Assembly: GCA_016125375.1 (NCBI GenBank)
Contig: WGLU01000001.1
Span: 248,001-312,000, forward strand
Length of the DNA: 64,000 nt
Direction of reading: 5' to 3'
From: Pseudomonadota bacterium
GTDB taxonomy: Bacteria; Pseudomonadota; Alphaproteobacteria; UBA1280; RI-95
Part shown: positions 52,010-61,569 of the stretch, piece after piece
Layout of the letters: every line of letters begins with the position of its first letter
How positions within the stretch are numbered: the first letter of the stretch is position 1
Notes under the pieces: generated by a model
What the model saw: the letters and a program-made list of their open reading frames with translations, nothing else
Told to the model about the DNA's origin: nothing
Database searches by the model: none
Program-made: the position numbers and the translations under genes

Positions 52010-55000
52010 CCATGGCCGCCCAGCTTAAACACCAAAGCCGACATATGATGGGTGTGGACGACCCGGCGCTGGGCTATTTTGCCACCCGCAGCGCCCAAAA
52101 AAGTGCGCACCCCACAGTGCTGGTTGCGCGCAACCATAATCACGCTGTTCAACTGCTGGATGAGGCGGCTTTCTGGGCGCCCAAGCTGGATGTGCTGTTT
52201 TTCCCCGCCTGGGATGTGCAGCCCTATGACCGCCTGTCTGCCGACGGGGATATTCAGGCCGCGCGGCTCCATACGCTCGCCGCACTCAAAGGCGGGCTTA
52301 AGCAGGCGCTGATTGTGACGACCGTCGGGGCGATGTCCACCCGCGTACCGCCTGCGGGGCATAACGCCATTCAGACGTTGCACCTGAAAAAGGGTGAGCA
52401 GTATGGCCGCGACAAGCTGGTCACGCTGCTGGACCATTTGGCTTACCGTCGTGTGAGCACGGTGATGGAGGCTGGCGAGTTTGCCGTACGCGGCTCGCTG
52501 CTGGATGTGTTCGTGCCGGGGCAGGAGGCGCCTGTTCGTATCGACTTTTTTGATGACGAGATTGACAGCATCAAGGTCTTTGACGCGCTGACCCAGCGCT
52601 CGGAAGAAGACCTGAAGGCCTTTACCATCGCTCCTTTGAGCGAGGTGGTGCTGAACGAGGGCAGCATCGCCGCGTTCCGTAAAGGATACCGCGCGCGCTT
52701 CCCCGAAGGGGCGGACGATGCGCTCTACCGTGACATCAGCAACGGCATGTCCAACACGCTGATGGGGCACTATCTGCCGCTGTTTTATGAAGCAGAACTC
52801 TCCAGCCTGTTCGATTATCTGCCAGCCGGCGCGACATTGATTGCCGAGAGCAATTTTGAGGCCGCGGTCGCCGCCCGTAACGACCAGATACGCGAAGGGT
52901 ACACCGCACGCTTAAAACCTGCTGATACTGCATGGGAAAAGGAAGAGGGCGAGGTCTACCGCCCCTTGCCACCTGAGCTCCTGTACCTGAGCGAGGCAGA
53001 CTGGCAAGCGGCGCAGGAAAGCCATGACTGGGTCTATCTGGATGCGTTTGATAGCGATACGGCGGAGCATCTGGCGCTGACCAGCCATTTCCCGTACCGG
53101 ACAACGTATAAAACACAGGCCGCAATTATGGAGGCGGTGATTACCGACCTTGATGCGGCGCTGAAGAACGACCAGCGCGTGCTCTTGAGTGTGCTCACTC
53201 CCAGTGCTGCCGAGCGGATGAAGCATATTCTGGCCGAGCATGACTTCCACCGTGCGGTGGTGGTAGACGACTGGCACAAGGTTAAAGACCGGGCAAGCGC
53301 CCACATTGCTGTTACGCCTTTAGGTTTTGGCTTTACGGCGCAGACGGATGGGCTGTTTGTGCTGACCGAGCAGGATATTTTCGGCGAAAAACAAAACCCC
53401 CGCCCGCAAAAGCGCCGCAAAAAGGCCGAAGAGCTTATCAGCCACTTTAGCGAGTTGGAGGTGGGCTCCCTCGTGGTGCACGAGGAGCATGGCATTGGCC
53501 GTTTTACGGGGCTGGAAACCCTGACCGTGGACAAAACCCAGCAGGACTTTGTGGTGCTGGAATATGACGGCGGCGACAAGTTGTACGTGCCTGTGGTGTC
53601 CATGGATGTGCTGAGTCGTTATGCGGCGGAGGACAGCCTGCAAAAGCTGGACAAGCTGGGTGGTGCCGGTTGGCAGGCGCGCAAGGCGAAGGTGAAGAAA
53701 AACCTGCTGGAGATGGCCGCCGGCCTGTTGCGTATCGCCGCCGAGCGCCAGACCCAGAAAGGCCACCGTTACGCGAAGCCTGACGGGCTGTACGACGAGT
53801 TTGTCGCCGGGTTCCCCTACGTCCCCACGCCAGAACAGCAAGCCGCCATTGACGATGTGGAAGACGACATGTACGGCGAGCGCCCCATGGATCGCCTTGT
53901 GGTGGGTGATGTGGGTTTTGGTAAAACCGAAGTGGCGCTGCGGGCGGCCTTTGTCGCCGCAGCGGACGGGCGGCAGGTGGCGGTGATTGCGCCAACAACC
54001 CTGCTGGCACGCCAGCACTATGCGGTGTTCCAGAAGCGCTTTGCGCCGTTCCCCTTTAAAGTGGCGATGCTGAGCAGTTTGGTAAAACCTGCCGAAGCTA
54101 AACGTGTGCGGGACGGCCTTGCCAAAGGCGAGGTTGATATTGTGGTGGGCACCCATGCGCTGCTGAGCAAGAGCATCAGTTTTGACAACCTCGGCCTTGT
54201 CGTTGTGGATGAAGAACAGCGCTTTGGCGTGGCGCATAAGGAAAAGCTGAAGCAGCTCCGCGCGACGGTGGATATTCTGACGCTTACGGCCACGCCGATT
54301 CCGCGTACCCTGCAAATGTCGCTGGCCGGGATGCGGGAGCTTTCCACCATTACCACGCCACCGGTTGACCGGTTGGCCGTGCGCACGTGGGTGATGGGTT
54401 TTGACGGTAAAGTCCTGCGCGAGGCCATCCTGCGGGAGATTTTCCGTGGCGGGCAGGTGTATGTGGTGACACCGCGGGTGGTGGGCATCGAAAAGCTTAC
54501 CCGTAACCTGCAAGAGCTGGTGCCGGAGGCGAAAATCCGCGTCGGGCACGGCCAGATGCCGAGGGACGAGCTGGAAGCCGTGATGGAGGACTTTTATGAC
54601 GGCAAGTTCAACGTGCTGGTATCGACCACCATCATCGAGTCAGGGATTGATATCCCTACCGCCAACACGCTGATTGTGCACCGGGCGGATAAGTTTGGTC
54701 TGGCGCAGCTTTATCAGATCCGCGGGCGGGTAGGGCGCTCCAAAGTGCGGGCGTACGCATATTTTCTGCTGCCGGATGGTGGCCGCGTGGGCGAAGATGC
54801 GCTCAAGCGCCTGAAAATCCTGCAACGGTTGGACGGCATCGGCGCCGGCTTTACGCTGGCCAGCTACGATATGGACATGCGCGGCCCCGGCAACCTGCTG
54901 GGTAAGGAGCAGAGCGGGCACATCCGTGAGGTGGGTTTTGAGCTGTACAACCAGATGCTGCGCGAGGCGATTGAGCAGTTGCAGGCCGAGCGTGACGGCA

Positions 55001-55464
55001 CGGACTATGAAGGCGATGACGCCTTTGTACCTGTGCTGAATCTGGGGATTTCGTACCTCATCCCGGATGATTATGTGGTTGACCGCAACCTGCGGATGAG
55101 CCTGTACCGTCGCCTGTCGTACCTGCGGGAAGAAGGGGAGCTTGCAGCCTTCCGTGACGAGCTGATTGACCGGTTCGGCCCGCTGCCGAAAGAGGTGGAG
55201 ACGCTGCTGGCGGTCATCAGCATCCGCAACCGCTGCCGCAAGTTGAATATTGCCCGTCTGGATGTGGGCGAAAAGGGCAGCGTGCTGACCTTCCATAACG
55301 AGCGGTTTGCCAAGCCGGAGGCTTTATTGCACTATATCTTCCAGAACACGGGTGTGGTAAGTTTACGCCCCGACCAAAAGGTTGTGCTGCATCGCCGCTG
55401 GGCCGACGACCACGCCCGCATGAACGGCATTAGCCAGTTTTTGTTAACGCTGGAAAGTTTGTAA
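52006..55464 (+). CDS. mfd: Transcription-repair coupling factor Mfd
   Basis: 1152 residues. UvrB-like N-terminal domain (RRVSTVMEAGEFAVRGSLLDVFVPG), RNA-polymerase-interacting domain near 480 (GSLVVHEEHGIGRFTGLETL), then a RecG-like translocase with GDVGFGKTEVALRAAF, VVDEEQRFGVAHKE, LTATPIPRTLQMSL and QIRGRVGRS, and a C-terminal TRCF domain. Displaces stalled RNA polymerase and recruits UvrA, which is encoded in the same region. Overlaps sdhE. Confidence 0.98.
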   Translation: MTMAAQLKHQSRHMMGVDDPALGYFATRSAQKSAHPTVLVARNHNHAVQLLDEAAFWAPKLDVLFFPAWDVQPYDRLSADGDIQAARLHTLAALKGGLKQALIVTTVGAMSTRVPPAGHNAIQTLHLKKGEQYGRDKLVTLLDHLAYRRVSTVMEAGEFAVRGSLLDVFVPGQEAPVRIDFFDDEIDSIKVFDALTQRSEEDLKAFTIAPLSEVVLNEGSIAAFRKGYRARFPEGADDALYRDISNGMSNTLMGHYLPLFYEAELSSLFDYLPAGATLIAESNFEAAVAARNDQIREGYTARLKPADTAWEKEEGEVYRPLPPELLYLSEADWQAAQESHDWVYLDAFDSDTAEHLALTSHFPYRTTYKTQAAIMEAVITDLDAALKNDQRVLLSVLTPSAAERMKHILAEHDFHRAVVVDDWHKVKDRASAHIAVTPLGFGFTAQTDGLFVLTEQDIFGEKQNPRPQKRRKKAEELISHFSELEVGSLVVHEEHGIGRFTGLETLTVDKTQQDFVVLEYDGGDKLYVPVVSMDVLSRYAAEDSLQKLDKLGGAGWQARKAKVKKNLLEMAAGLLRIAAERQTQKGHRYAKPDGLYDEFVAGFPYVPTPEQQAAIDDVEDDMYGERPMDRLVVGDVGFGKTEVALRAAFVAAADGRQVAVIAPTTLLARQHYAVFQKRFAPFPFKVAMLSSLVKPAEAKRVRDGLAKGEVDIVVGTHALLSKSISFDNLGLVVVDEEQRFGVAHKEKLKQLRATVDILTLTATPIPRTLQMSLAGMRELSTITTPPVDRLAVRTWVMGFDGKVLREAILREIFRGGQVYVVTPRVVGIEKLTRNLQELVPEAKIRVGHGQMPRDELEAVMEDFYDGKFNVLVSTTIIESGIDIPTANTLIVHRADKFGLAQLYQIRGRVGRSKVRAYAYFLLPDGGRVGEDALKRLKILQRLDGIGAGFTLASYDMDMRGPGNLLGKEQSGHIREVGFELYNQMLREAIEQLQAERDGTDYEGDDAFVPVLNLGISYLIPDDYVVDRNLRMSLYRRLSYLREEGELAAFRDELIDRFGPLPKEVETLLAVISIRNRCRKLNIARLDVGEKGSVLTFHNERFAKPEALLHYIFQNTGVVSLRPDQKVVLHRRWADDHARMNGISQFLLTLESL

Positions 55465-55474
55465 GAATACCGTC

Positions 55475-55939
55475 ATGGCCAAGAAAAAAGCCGCCAATAG
55501 CCCTGTCATCAGCGATAACCGCCGCGCGCGGTTTGACTATGAGGTGCTGGAGAAAATCGAGGCAGGCATCATGCTGACGGGGACAGAGGTGAAAGCCCTG
55601 CGCGAAGGGCAGGGGCAGCTGACCGACGCCTATGCCACCTTCAAAGATGGCGAGATGTGGCTGCTGAATGCGCACATTGCCGAGTACTCCCACGGTAACC
55701 AGTTGAATCACGACCCGCGTCGAACGCGTAAGCTGTTGCTGCACAAGAACGAGATTATGCAACTTAAAGTTCAGCGGGAAAAAGAGCAGCTTACCATTGT
55801 GCCGCTGCGCCTGTACTGGGCAAAGGGCAAGGTAAAGGTAGAGCTTGCCGTAGCGCGTGGTAAAAAGCTGCATGACAAGCGCCAGACCAGCAAAGACCGT
55901 GACTGGCAGCGACAGAAGGCCCGCATTTTGCGGAGTTAG
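55475..55939 (+). CDS. smpB: SsrA-binding protein SmpB
   Basis: 154 residues. Core RRARFDYEVLEKIEAGIMLTGTEVKALREGQGQL and NHDPRRTRKLLLHKNEI are canonical; the C-terminal tail DKRQTSKDRDWQRQKA enters the ribosomal mRNA channel. With tmRNA it rescues stalled ribosomes; no tmRNA gene is visible here. 10 nt after mfd. Confidence 0.97.
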   Translation: MAKKKAANSPVISDNRRARFDYEVLEKIEAGIMLTGTEVKALREGQGQLTDAYATFKDGEMWLLNAHIAEYSHGNQLNHDPRRTRKLLLHKNEIMQLKVQREKEQLTIVPLRLYWAKGKVKVELAVARGKKLHDKRQTSKDRDWQRQKARILRS

Positions 55940-55941
55940 AG

Positions 55942-56667
55942 ATGATGCAGCATGTTCCGCATCTGAGTGCGTTACCGCAGGTGTTACAAGAGCTAGCAAC
56001 ACGTATTGGCGTGGATGCTACAGTGGCTGTGGTGCCACTGGGAGCTAAAATCCTGCCAGGCGATCTGATTGCTGTCCGGCATGCAGATAAAATTTGCGAC
56101 ATTGTGGTCGCTGCCCAAGTTGAAGGTGAAGCGTTAATAGCTGAAACGCTTTATCTGGATAAAGCCGGGGCGGATGTTTGGCTGGCGGCGGTGCCTTCGG
56201 TCAAAACGGGTGCGGCGCGGACGCTTACGGTACCGGTGGGTGATGATGTGACTTACCTGATGCGCCTACTGTTAACTGTGATGCCCTCAGCCGTTTGTGT
56301 ATCACAGGAAAATCTGCCGATGCTTGGGCGTGTGACAGCAATTCATACCACTTACGAAAACTTCTTCACGCTGATGAGCCCTGAGGTTCCGGCCAGTGTA
56401 CAGGGCGAGCGGCAGCTTGAGCTAACGACTGCCATGATGACAGCACAGACTTTGATGGATAGTGGCGAGCGGCAAGTTGCCGCACTCTTGCGGTATACGC
56501 TGGACGTGCTGGCGCAGAAGGGATTCAAACAGATTACGACGGCAGGTATTTATGACCCTCTCACGATGCAGGAACTGCATGACAAGGTCGGTAAGGAAGC
56601 TTTTTTGTTTGTAGAGGTGGATGATATTGGCAAACCTATGCGGCAAAGCTTACGCCTTGCTGTGTAA
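55942..56667 (+). CDS. Unknown 241-residue protein
   Basis: Not recognised. Two adjacent ATG codons follow a GGAG. It begins 2 nt after smpB, so it is probably cotranscribed. The sequence is mostly alternating helices and strands (VAVVPLGAKILPGDLIAVRH, CDIVVAAQVEGEALIAETLY, KEAFLFVEVDDIG) without membrane segment or signal peptide. A PLGAKILPGDLI-type motif may mark a small beta barrel, but no catalytic pattern is evident. Confidence 0.65.
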   Translation: MMQHVPHLSALPQVLQELATRIGVDATVAVVPLGAKILPGDLIAVRHADKICDIVVAAQVEGEALIAETLYLDKAGADVWLAAVPSVKTGAARTLTVPVGDDVTYLMRLLLTVMPSAVCVSQENLPMLGRVTAIHTTYENFFTLMSPEVPASVQGERQLELTTAMMTAQTLMDSGERQVAALLRYTLDVLAQKGFKQITTAGIYDPLTMQELHDKVGKEAFLFVEVDDIGKPMRQSLRLAV

Positions 56668-56685
56668 GATAAATTGCGAAAGCTG

Positions 56686-56714
56686 TTGAACTTGCGGCGT
56701 AAGTCAATTATATA
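56686..56714 (+). promoter_or_regulatory. rpoZ promoter
   Basis: TTGAAC at 56686-56691 and TATATA at 56709-56714 with a 17-nt spacer, 38 nt before the start codon. Confidence 0.75.
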
Positions 56715-56752
56715 GGGAACTCGCCGTCTATTTTTAAGATGAGGTTTTTGTT

Positions 56753-57211
56753 ATGGCCCGCGTAACCGTTGAAGATTGCATTGAAATTATCCCCAACCGC
56801 TTTGAGCTGGTCCTGATGGCCGCTCAGCGTGCCCGTGACATCGGTGCCGGTCAAATGCTGACCGTAGACCGTGACAACGACAAAAACCCTGTTGTTGCCC
56901 TGCGTGAAATTGCCGAGCAGACCCTGGATATGGGCGAGCTGCAAGAGCATATTGCCCGTGGCGTAAACCGTTCCGGCGATGCAACCCTGGAAGACGATGC
57001 AATCGAGTCCCTTCAATTCGGTGAGAATGCATGGCCTGTAAGCCCTGAAGAGTTTGCTGAAGCCGCCTCTGCCGAGATTCAGGAAATAGACTTTGAAGAT
57101 GGCGAAGGCGTTGATAAAGGCGATGACGATATGGCCGACCTGAATGAAGTGGACATGAGCGACATGGATATGGGTATGGACATGAGCATGGATGGCGACG
57201 ATAAGTTTTAA
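56753..57211 (+). CDS. rpoZ: RNA polymerase omega subunit
   Basis: 152 residues. Core [30 protein letters not shown] is diagnostic. Omega stabilises beta-prime folding and forms part of a ppGpp site; the spoT-like gene follows directly downstream. The C-terminal half is an acidic extension (about 75-152) ending in a Met/Asp repeat ([16 protein letters not shown]), longer than the about 90-120 residues usual for the subunit. Own promoter and terminator. Confidence 0.96.
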   Translation: MARVTVEDCIEIIPNRFELVLMAAQRARDIGAGQMLTVDRDNDKNPVVALREIAEQTLDMGELQEHIARGVNRSGDATLEDDAIESLQFGENAWPVSPEEFAEAASAEIQEIDFEDGEGVDKGDDDMADLNEVDMSDMDMGMDMSMDGDDKF

Positions 57212-57225
57212 GCCTGCTATCTTTT

Positions 57226-57257
57226 AAAAAGGCCTGCGAAAAACAGGCCTTTTTTTA
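57226..57257 (+). terminator. rpoZ terminator
   Basis: Stem AAAAGGCCTG/CAGGCCTTTT with a seven-base loop and a T-run, 14 nt after the stop. Confidence 0.93.
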
Positions 57258-57347
57258 TTGGCCGCAGGGGGTGCTTTTCGCTGGAGCAACATAGGCCTGT
57301 GTGGCAGAATAACCGCTTGTAATAACCTTGCGACTGTTGAGCTGCCG

Positions 57348-59519
57348 ATGATCCGCCAGTACGAGCTGATTGATAAAATCCAGAAATATAACGACAAGGC
57401 CAATGTGGCACTGATTAACCGTGCTTACGTGTTTTCTATGAAGGCACACGGCAATCAGAAACGAGCCAGCGGCGAGCCGTATTTGACACACCCGCTGGAA
57501 GTGGCGTCTATTATGGCGGATATGAAGATGGACGACGCGTCCATCTGTACGGCACTCCTGCATGATACCGTGGAAGATACACTGGCAACTGTAGAGGAAA
57601 TCCGCGAGCTGTTCGGGGATGAGGTTGCGATGCTGGTAGACGGCGTGACCAAACTCTCCCGCATTACCTTTAACGACAAGACCGTGGAGCAGGCGGAGAA
57701 CTTCCGTAAGCTGTTTCTGGCCATGTCGAAGGACATCCGCGTCCTGCTGGTTAAACTGTCGGACCGGTTGCACAACATGCGCACCATCGGGCATATGAAG
57801 AAGGAAGCCTCCAAGCAGCGTGTGGCGCGTGAAACGCTGGATATCTTTGCGCCGCTTGCCGACCGTATCGGTTTGTATGCCGTTAAGACCGAACTGGAAG
57901 AGATGGCCTTTGAGGTGCTTTATCCTGAAGAGCATGCCAACATCCTTGCCCGACTAGACTATGTGCGATTGCAGGATGATATTATCCCGCGCATTTGCGA
58001 CGAACTGCGGGAGGTGATGACCGAGCACGACATTCCTTGCGAGGTAAATGGTCGGGAAAAAACGACATACTCCATCTATCGCAAGATGGTGAAAAAGAAC
58101 CTGACATTCGACCAGTTGACGGACATTGTGGCCTATCGGGTCATCGTGAAGGATGTGCCTACATGCTATGAAGTGCTTGGGCATATTCACAACATTTACA
58201 AGGCGATTCCAGGGCGGTTTAAGGACTATATTTCCAACCCCAAACCGAACGGTTATCAGTCGCTTCACACATCGGTTATCGGTCCGTATGCCAACCGGAT
58301 TGAGATTCAGATCCGTACCAACGAGATGCATGAGGTTGCGGAAAACGGGATTGCCGCCCACTGGCTGTATAAGCAGAAAGAGGGCAAGACTATTTCCCCG
58401 TCTGATGAACGGCACCCGCAGTATGCCTGGTTGCGGCAGCTGATTGAGGCGCTCCAGAATACGGATGACCCTCAGGAGTTTATGGAAAATACCAAAATGG
58501 ACCTGTTCGAGGACAACGTGTTTGTCTTCAGTCCTAAGGGTGATTTGATTTCGCTGCCGCATGGGTCCACTCCGCTGGATTTTGCGTATTCCATTCACTC
58601 GGCAGTTGGGCATAGCTGCCAGTCCGCCAAAGTAAACGGACGGATTGTTCCGCTACGGACCAAACTGCAAAACGGTGATCAGGTAGAGATTATTACCGCC
58701 AAGAACCAGCGCCCATCGCCGGGCTGGCGGGAGTTTGTGGTCAGCGCAAAGGCTAAGGCTGCCATTAACCGCTACCTACGCTCACTGGAACGAGAAGAGC
58801 AGGAACGCCTCGGCCGTGAAATGCTGGAGAAAGCTGCACGTCGTGAGTCCTACAGCTATAACGAAAAAGACCTGAATAAGTGCTTCGAACAACTGGATGT
58901 ACGCTCGCTGGAAGACTTGTATGCTGGTATTGCACAGGGACGGCTTTTCCCACGGCAGGTCTTTGATGTGCTCTACCCGCAACAGCAAGAGGTAAACCGC
59001 ACCGAACAGGAGCTGGCAAACATCTCCACCATCCGTCGCCGGGTGGACGACGATACGGTCATCGGTATTGATGGACTGATTGCCGGTATGGCTTTACACA
59101 TCGGCCGCTGCTGTAATCCGCTGCCGGGTGAACCGATTGTAGGGATTATCAATACAGGTCGCGGCGTAACCATTCACGCCAAGAACTGCCGTAATCTTGA
59201 CCAGTATGACGACGAGCCGGATCGTTGGATTCCTGTAAAGTGGAATGAAACAGCACTGGACAACGACAAGGCGAACAAGGCATTTCAGGCACGCCTGCGT
59301 GTCAGCCTCGCGCATGTCCCTGGCTCTCTGTCCAGTTTCTCTACGGCGATTTTCAACGTAGACGCCAACATTGTAGACCTGCGGATTGATAACAAAAATA
59401 CAGATAGTTTTGACATTGCCTGCGATGTTGAGGTCCAGAACCTTGCTCATTTTGAACGGTTGATGTCTGCACTGCGTAATTTGAGCTGCGTGTCTGCTGT
59501 TGAACGTGTGGTGGGATAA
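57348..59519 (+). CDS. spoT: Bifunctional (p)ppGpp synthetase/hydrolase
   Basis: 723 residues from ATG 57348 (MIRQYELIDKIQKYN); an upstream in-frame TTG adds sequence overlapping the terminator. HD hydrolase: HPLEVASIMADM and LLHDTVEDT. Synthetase: RFKDYISNPKPNGYQSLHT, with RFKD as in bifunctional enzymes, and EIQIRTNEMHEVAENGIAAHW. Then TGS (VFVFSPKGDLISLPHGSTPLDFAY) and C-terminal ACT domain. Sets ppGpp levels in starvation. rpoZ-spoT order is conserved. Confidence 0.97.
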   Translation: MIRQYELIDKIQKYNDKANVALINRAYVFSMKAHGNQKRASGEPYLTHPLEVASIMADMKMDDASICTALLHDTVEDTLATVEEIRELFGDEVAMLVDGVTKLSRITFNDKTVEQAENFRKLFLAMSKDIRVLLVKLSDRLHNMRTIGHMKKEASKQRVARETLDIFAPLADRIGLYAVKTELEEMAFEVLYPEEHANILARLDYVRLQDDIIPRICDELREVMTEHDIPCEVNGREKTTYSIYRKMVKKNLTFDQLTDIVAYRVIVKDVPTCYEVLGHIHNIYKAIPGRFKDYISNPKPNGYQSLHTSVIGPYANRIEIQIRTNEMHEVAENGIAAHWLYKQKEGKTISPSDERHPQYAWLRQLIEALQNTDDPQEFMENTKMDLFEDNVFVFSPKGDLISLPHGSTPLDFAYSIHSAVGHSCQSAKVNGRIVPLRTKLQNGDQVEIITAKNQRPSPGWREFVVSAKAKAAINRYLRSLEREEQERLGREMLEKAARRESYSYNEKDLNKCFEQLDVRSLEDLYAGIAQGRLFPRQVFDVLYPQQQEVNRTEQELANISTIRRRVDDDTVIGIDGLIAGMALHIGRCCNPLPGEPIVGIINTGRGVTIHAKNCRNLDQYDDEPDRWIPVKWNETALDNDKANKAFQARLRVSLAHVPGSLSSFSTAIFNVDANIVDLRIDNKNTDSFDIACDVEVQNLAHFERLMSALRNLSCVSAVERVVG

Positions 59520-59522
59520 AGC

Positions 59523-60170
59523 ATGTCCTCATTCTTCAAGGTAGAAAAAAATCGCCGCCGCGGTGTGCATCGTAAGAGACGTAGTTTCTTGGAGCATGCC
59601 CGCGAATGGTTATGGCCGAGCAGCGGTTGGTTTGCCTTTATGCGTTGGCTGGAGCTAGTTCTTAAGCGCAAATCAGGCAGCGCACATGAGGTTGCGTTAG
59701 GGTTTGCAGCCGGTGTCTTCATTTCATTTCTGCCAATTAACGGGTTTCACTTTCTGGGCGGGGCACTCGTGGCCTATGTGCTGGGTGGGAGCATTCTGGC
59801 ATCGGCTATCGGTACCTTTGTTGGTAACCCTTGGACGTTCCCGTTTATCTGGTTGGCAGCGTTGGATCTGGGCAACTATGTGCTAGGTGTGCAGAATCCG
59901 CATCAACTGCCTGAAAGCTTTAGCCTGAAGACAGTGTTCGGTAATTTTTCATTCTGGGCCGAGCATTATATCTGGCCGATGATGGTTGGCGGGTTTCCGT
60001 TAGGTATTATTGCCGCAGCGCTGTTCTATTTCCCTTTGAGGTATAACATTGAGCGTTACAGAGAAAGACGGCAGCAGATGTTGAATGAGCGTCGCCGCTT
60101 GCTCGTTAAACTGGCTCAGGTTAAAGAAGCGTCCAAAGAAAAAATCTTCTCTCTGCGGGATGGCAAATGA
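59523..60170 (+). CDS. DUF2062-family membrane protein
   Basis: 215 residues. A basic N-terminus is followed by SAHEVALGFAAGVFISFLPINGFHF and GTFVGNPWTFPFIWLAALDLG, the DUF2062 core with about three membrane segments, and a charged C-terminal helix. The function is unknown. It starts 3 nt after spoT and overlaps acpS by 4 nt. Confidence 0.9.
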   Translation: MSSFFKVEKNRRRGVHRKRRSFLEHAREWLWPSSGWFAFMRWLELVLKRKSGSAHEVALGFAAGVFISFLPINGFHFLGGALVAYVLGGSILASAIGTFVGNPWTFPFIWLAALDLGNYVLGVQNPHQLPESFSLKTVFGNFSFWAEHYIWPMMVGGFPLGIIAAALFYFPLRYNIERYRERRQQMLNERRRLLVKLAQVKEASKEKIFSLRDGK

Positions 60171-60541
60171 TCGTCGGTATTGGTTGCGATCTATGTAAAA
60201 TCGATAGAATTGAGCGCTTGTACTTACGCTATGGCCAACGTTTTGTAGGTCGCCTGCTTAGTCCTGAGGAGCGACAGGGAGAGGTTATGACGCCTGCTTT
60301 TATGGCCAAGCGTTTTGCGGCAAAAGAGGCTGTCGTTAAGGCTATGGGCACGGCTTTCCGTCATGGTTTATTTTTAAAGGATGTTCAGGTTCTGCGTACG
60401 CAAAGCGGTCAGCCCGAAGTCGTTCTGTCCAGTAGAGCGCGCGCTTTTGTGCCGCAGCACGCAGTCGTGCACCTGTCTCTCGCGGATGAAGGTGGTTTTG
60501 CGCTGGCCTATGCGCTGATCGAGGCACCACGGCATGATTAG
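60167..60541 (+). CDS. acpS: Holo-[acyl-carrier-protein] synthase
   Basis: 124 residues. Attaches 4'-phosphopantetheine to ACP. GIGCDLCKIDRIERL (metal-binding Asp) and KRFAAKEAVVKAMGTAF (Glu/Lys) are the family motifs. ATGA overlap with the DUF2062 gene and 8 nt overlap with the RnfH-like gene show tight coupling. Confidence 0.96.
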   Translation: MIVGIGCDLCKIDRIERLYLRYGQRFVGRLLSPEERQGEVMTPAFMAKRFAAKEAVVKAMGTAFRHGLFLKDVQVLRTQSGQPEVVLSSRARAFVPQHAVVHLSLADEGGFALAYALIEAPRHD

Positions 60542-60800
60542 CGTCACCATCTGCTATGCCTTGCCACGTAGGCAGGTGTCCCATGTGCTTGATGTCACCG
60601 AAGGGGCAACGCTTCAGGCAGCTATAGAGCAAAGTGGTATTTTGGCTGAGTTCCCTGAAATACAGTTGACCGCCATGAAGACGGGCATATACTCGGAACT
60701 CAAGCCGTTGGATACTATCCTGAATGATGGTGACCGCGTAGAGATATACCGCCCCGTGCCCGACCAGCGTCGCACACTGCGTAAACAAACAGGAAAATAA
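60534..60800 (+). CDS. RnfH/RatB-family ubiquitin-like protein
   Basis: 88 residues. ISVTICYALPRRQVSHVLDVTEGATLQAAIEQSGI and LNDGDRVEIYRPVPDQRRTLRK match the RnfH beta-grasp family. The role is uncertain: some members sit with rnf genes, others with ratA. Inserted between acpS and lepB. Confidence 0.85.
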   Translation: MISVTICYALPRRQVSHVLDVTEGATLQAAIEQSGILAEFPEIQLTAMKTGIYSELKPLDTILNDGDRVEIYRPVPDQRRTLRKQTGK

Positions 60801-60802
60801 CG

Positions 60803-61567
60803 ATGACCAAAAGCCCTGCCAATCCATCTTTGTTGCGCCGCATCCTCTTTCCCGCTCCAGATACCGGAATGTATGCTGTTTTTATGGAATATCTGCGCAT
60901 CCTCGTAACGGCACTGCTGATTGCCGGTAGCATCCGTACATTTTTATTCGAGCCCTATAAAATCCCGTCCAGCTCTATGATGCCGACGTTGTTGATTGGC
61001 GATTTTTTGTTCGTGAACAAGTACACCTTTGGCACACATATCCCGTTTACCGATATTCGCTTTGGTACGCGTGCCCCGGAGCGGGGAGATATTGTGGTTT
61101 TTCGCAAAAGTCTGGCTGGCCAGCCGGTTACCAATTACATCAAGCGCATTGTCGGTGTGCCAGGTGATACGCTGGCTTACCGTGACAAACATCTGTACAT
61201 CAATGAGGTGAAGCAGCCCCAAACGCTTGTTGGCCCGTTCAGCTATGAAGATGGTGGCCGTTCCATCCACGGGCAGATTTTCACCGAGCAATTGGGCGAT
61301 GTGGAACACAGTGTGCTTATTGAGCCGGGTGAGGGTGAGCAGGTATTCTCGACTGTTGTACCCGAGGGCAAATTCGCCGTTGTGGGAGATAACCGCGATA
61401 ACAGCTTTGATAGCCGTGCCTGGAACCGCCCGTACTGGAGCTTTATTGATCAAACCGAGATTGTTGGCCGGGCAGAGTTCCTGTTCTGGTCATGGGACAG
61501 TCACTTCATCCCGCGTCTGGACCGGGTGTTCGGTACCTTGCGCGCTCCCCACAAGGCACAGGGTTAA
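60803..61567 (+). CDS. lepB: Signal peptidase I
   Basis: 254 residues, one N-terminal membrane segment (about 31-48). Catalytic Ser in IPSSSMMPTLLIGD, Lys in NYIKRIVGVPGD, and GDNRDNSFDSR box E. Cuts signal peptides of Sec substrates at the periplasmic face. In one operon with rnc, era and recO. Confidence 0.97.
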   Translation: MTKSPANPSLLRRILFPAPDTGMYAVFMEYLRILVTALLIAGSIRTFLFEPYKIPSSSMMPTLLIGDFLFVNKYTFGTHIPFTDIRFGTRAPERGDIVVFRKSLAGQPVTNYIKRIVGVPGDTLAYRDKHLYINEVKQPQTLVGPFSYEDGGRSIHGQIFTEQLGDVEHSVLIEPGEGEQVFSTVVPEGKFAVVGDNRDNSFDSRAWNRPYWSFIDQTEIVGRAEFLFWSWDSHFIPRLDRVFGTLRAPHKAQG

Positions 61568-61569
61568 GT

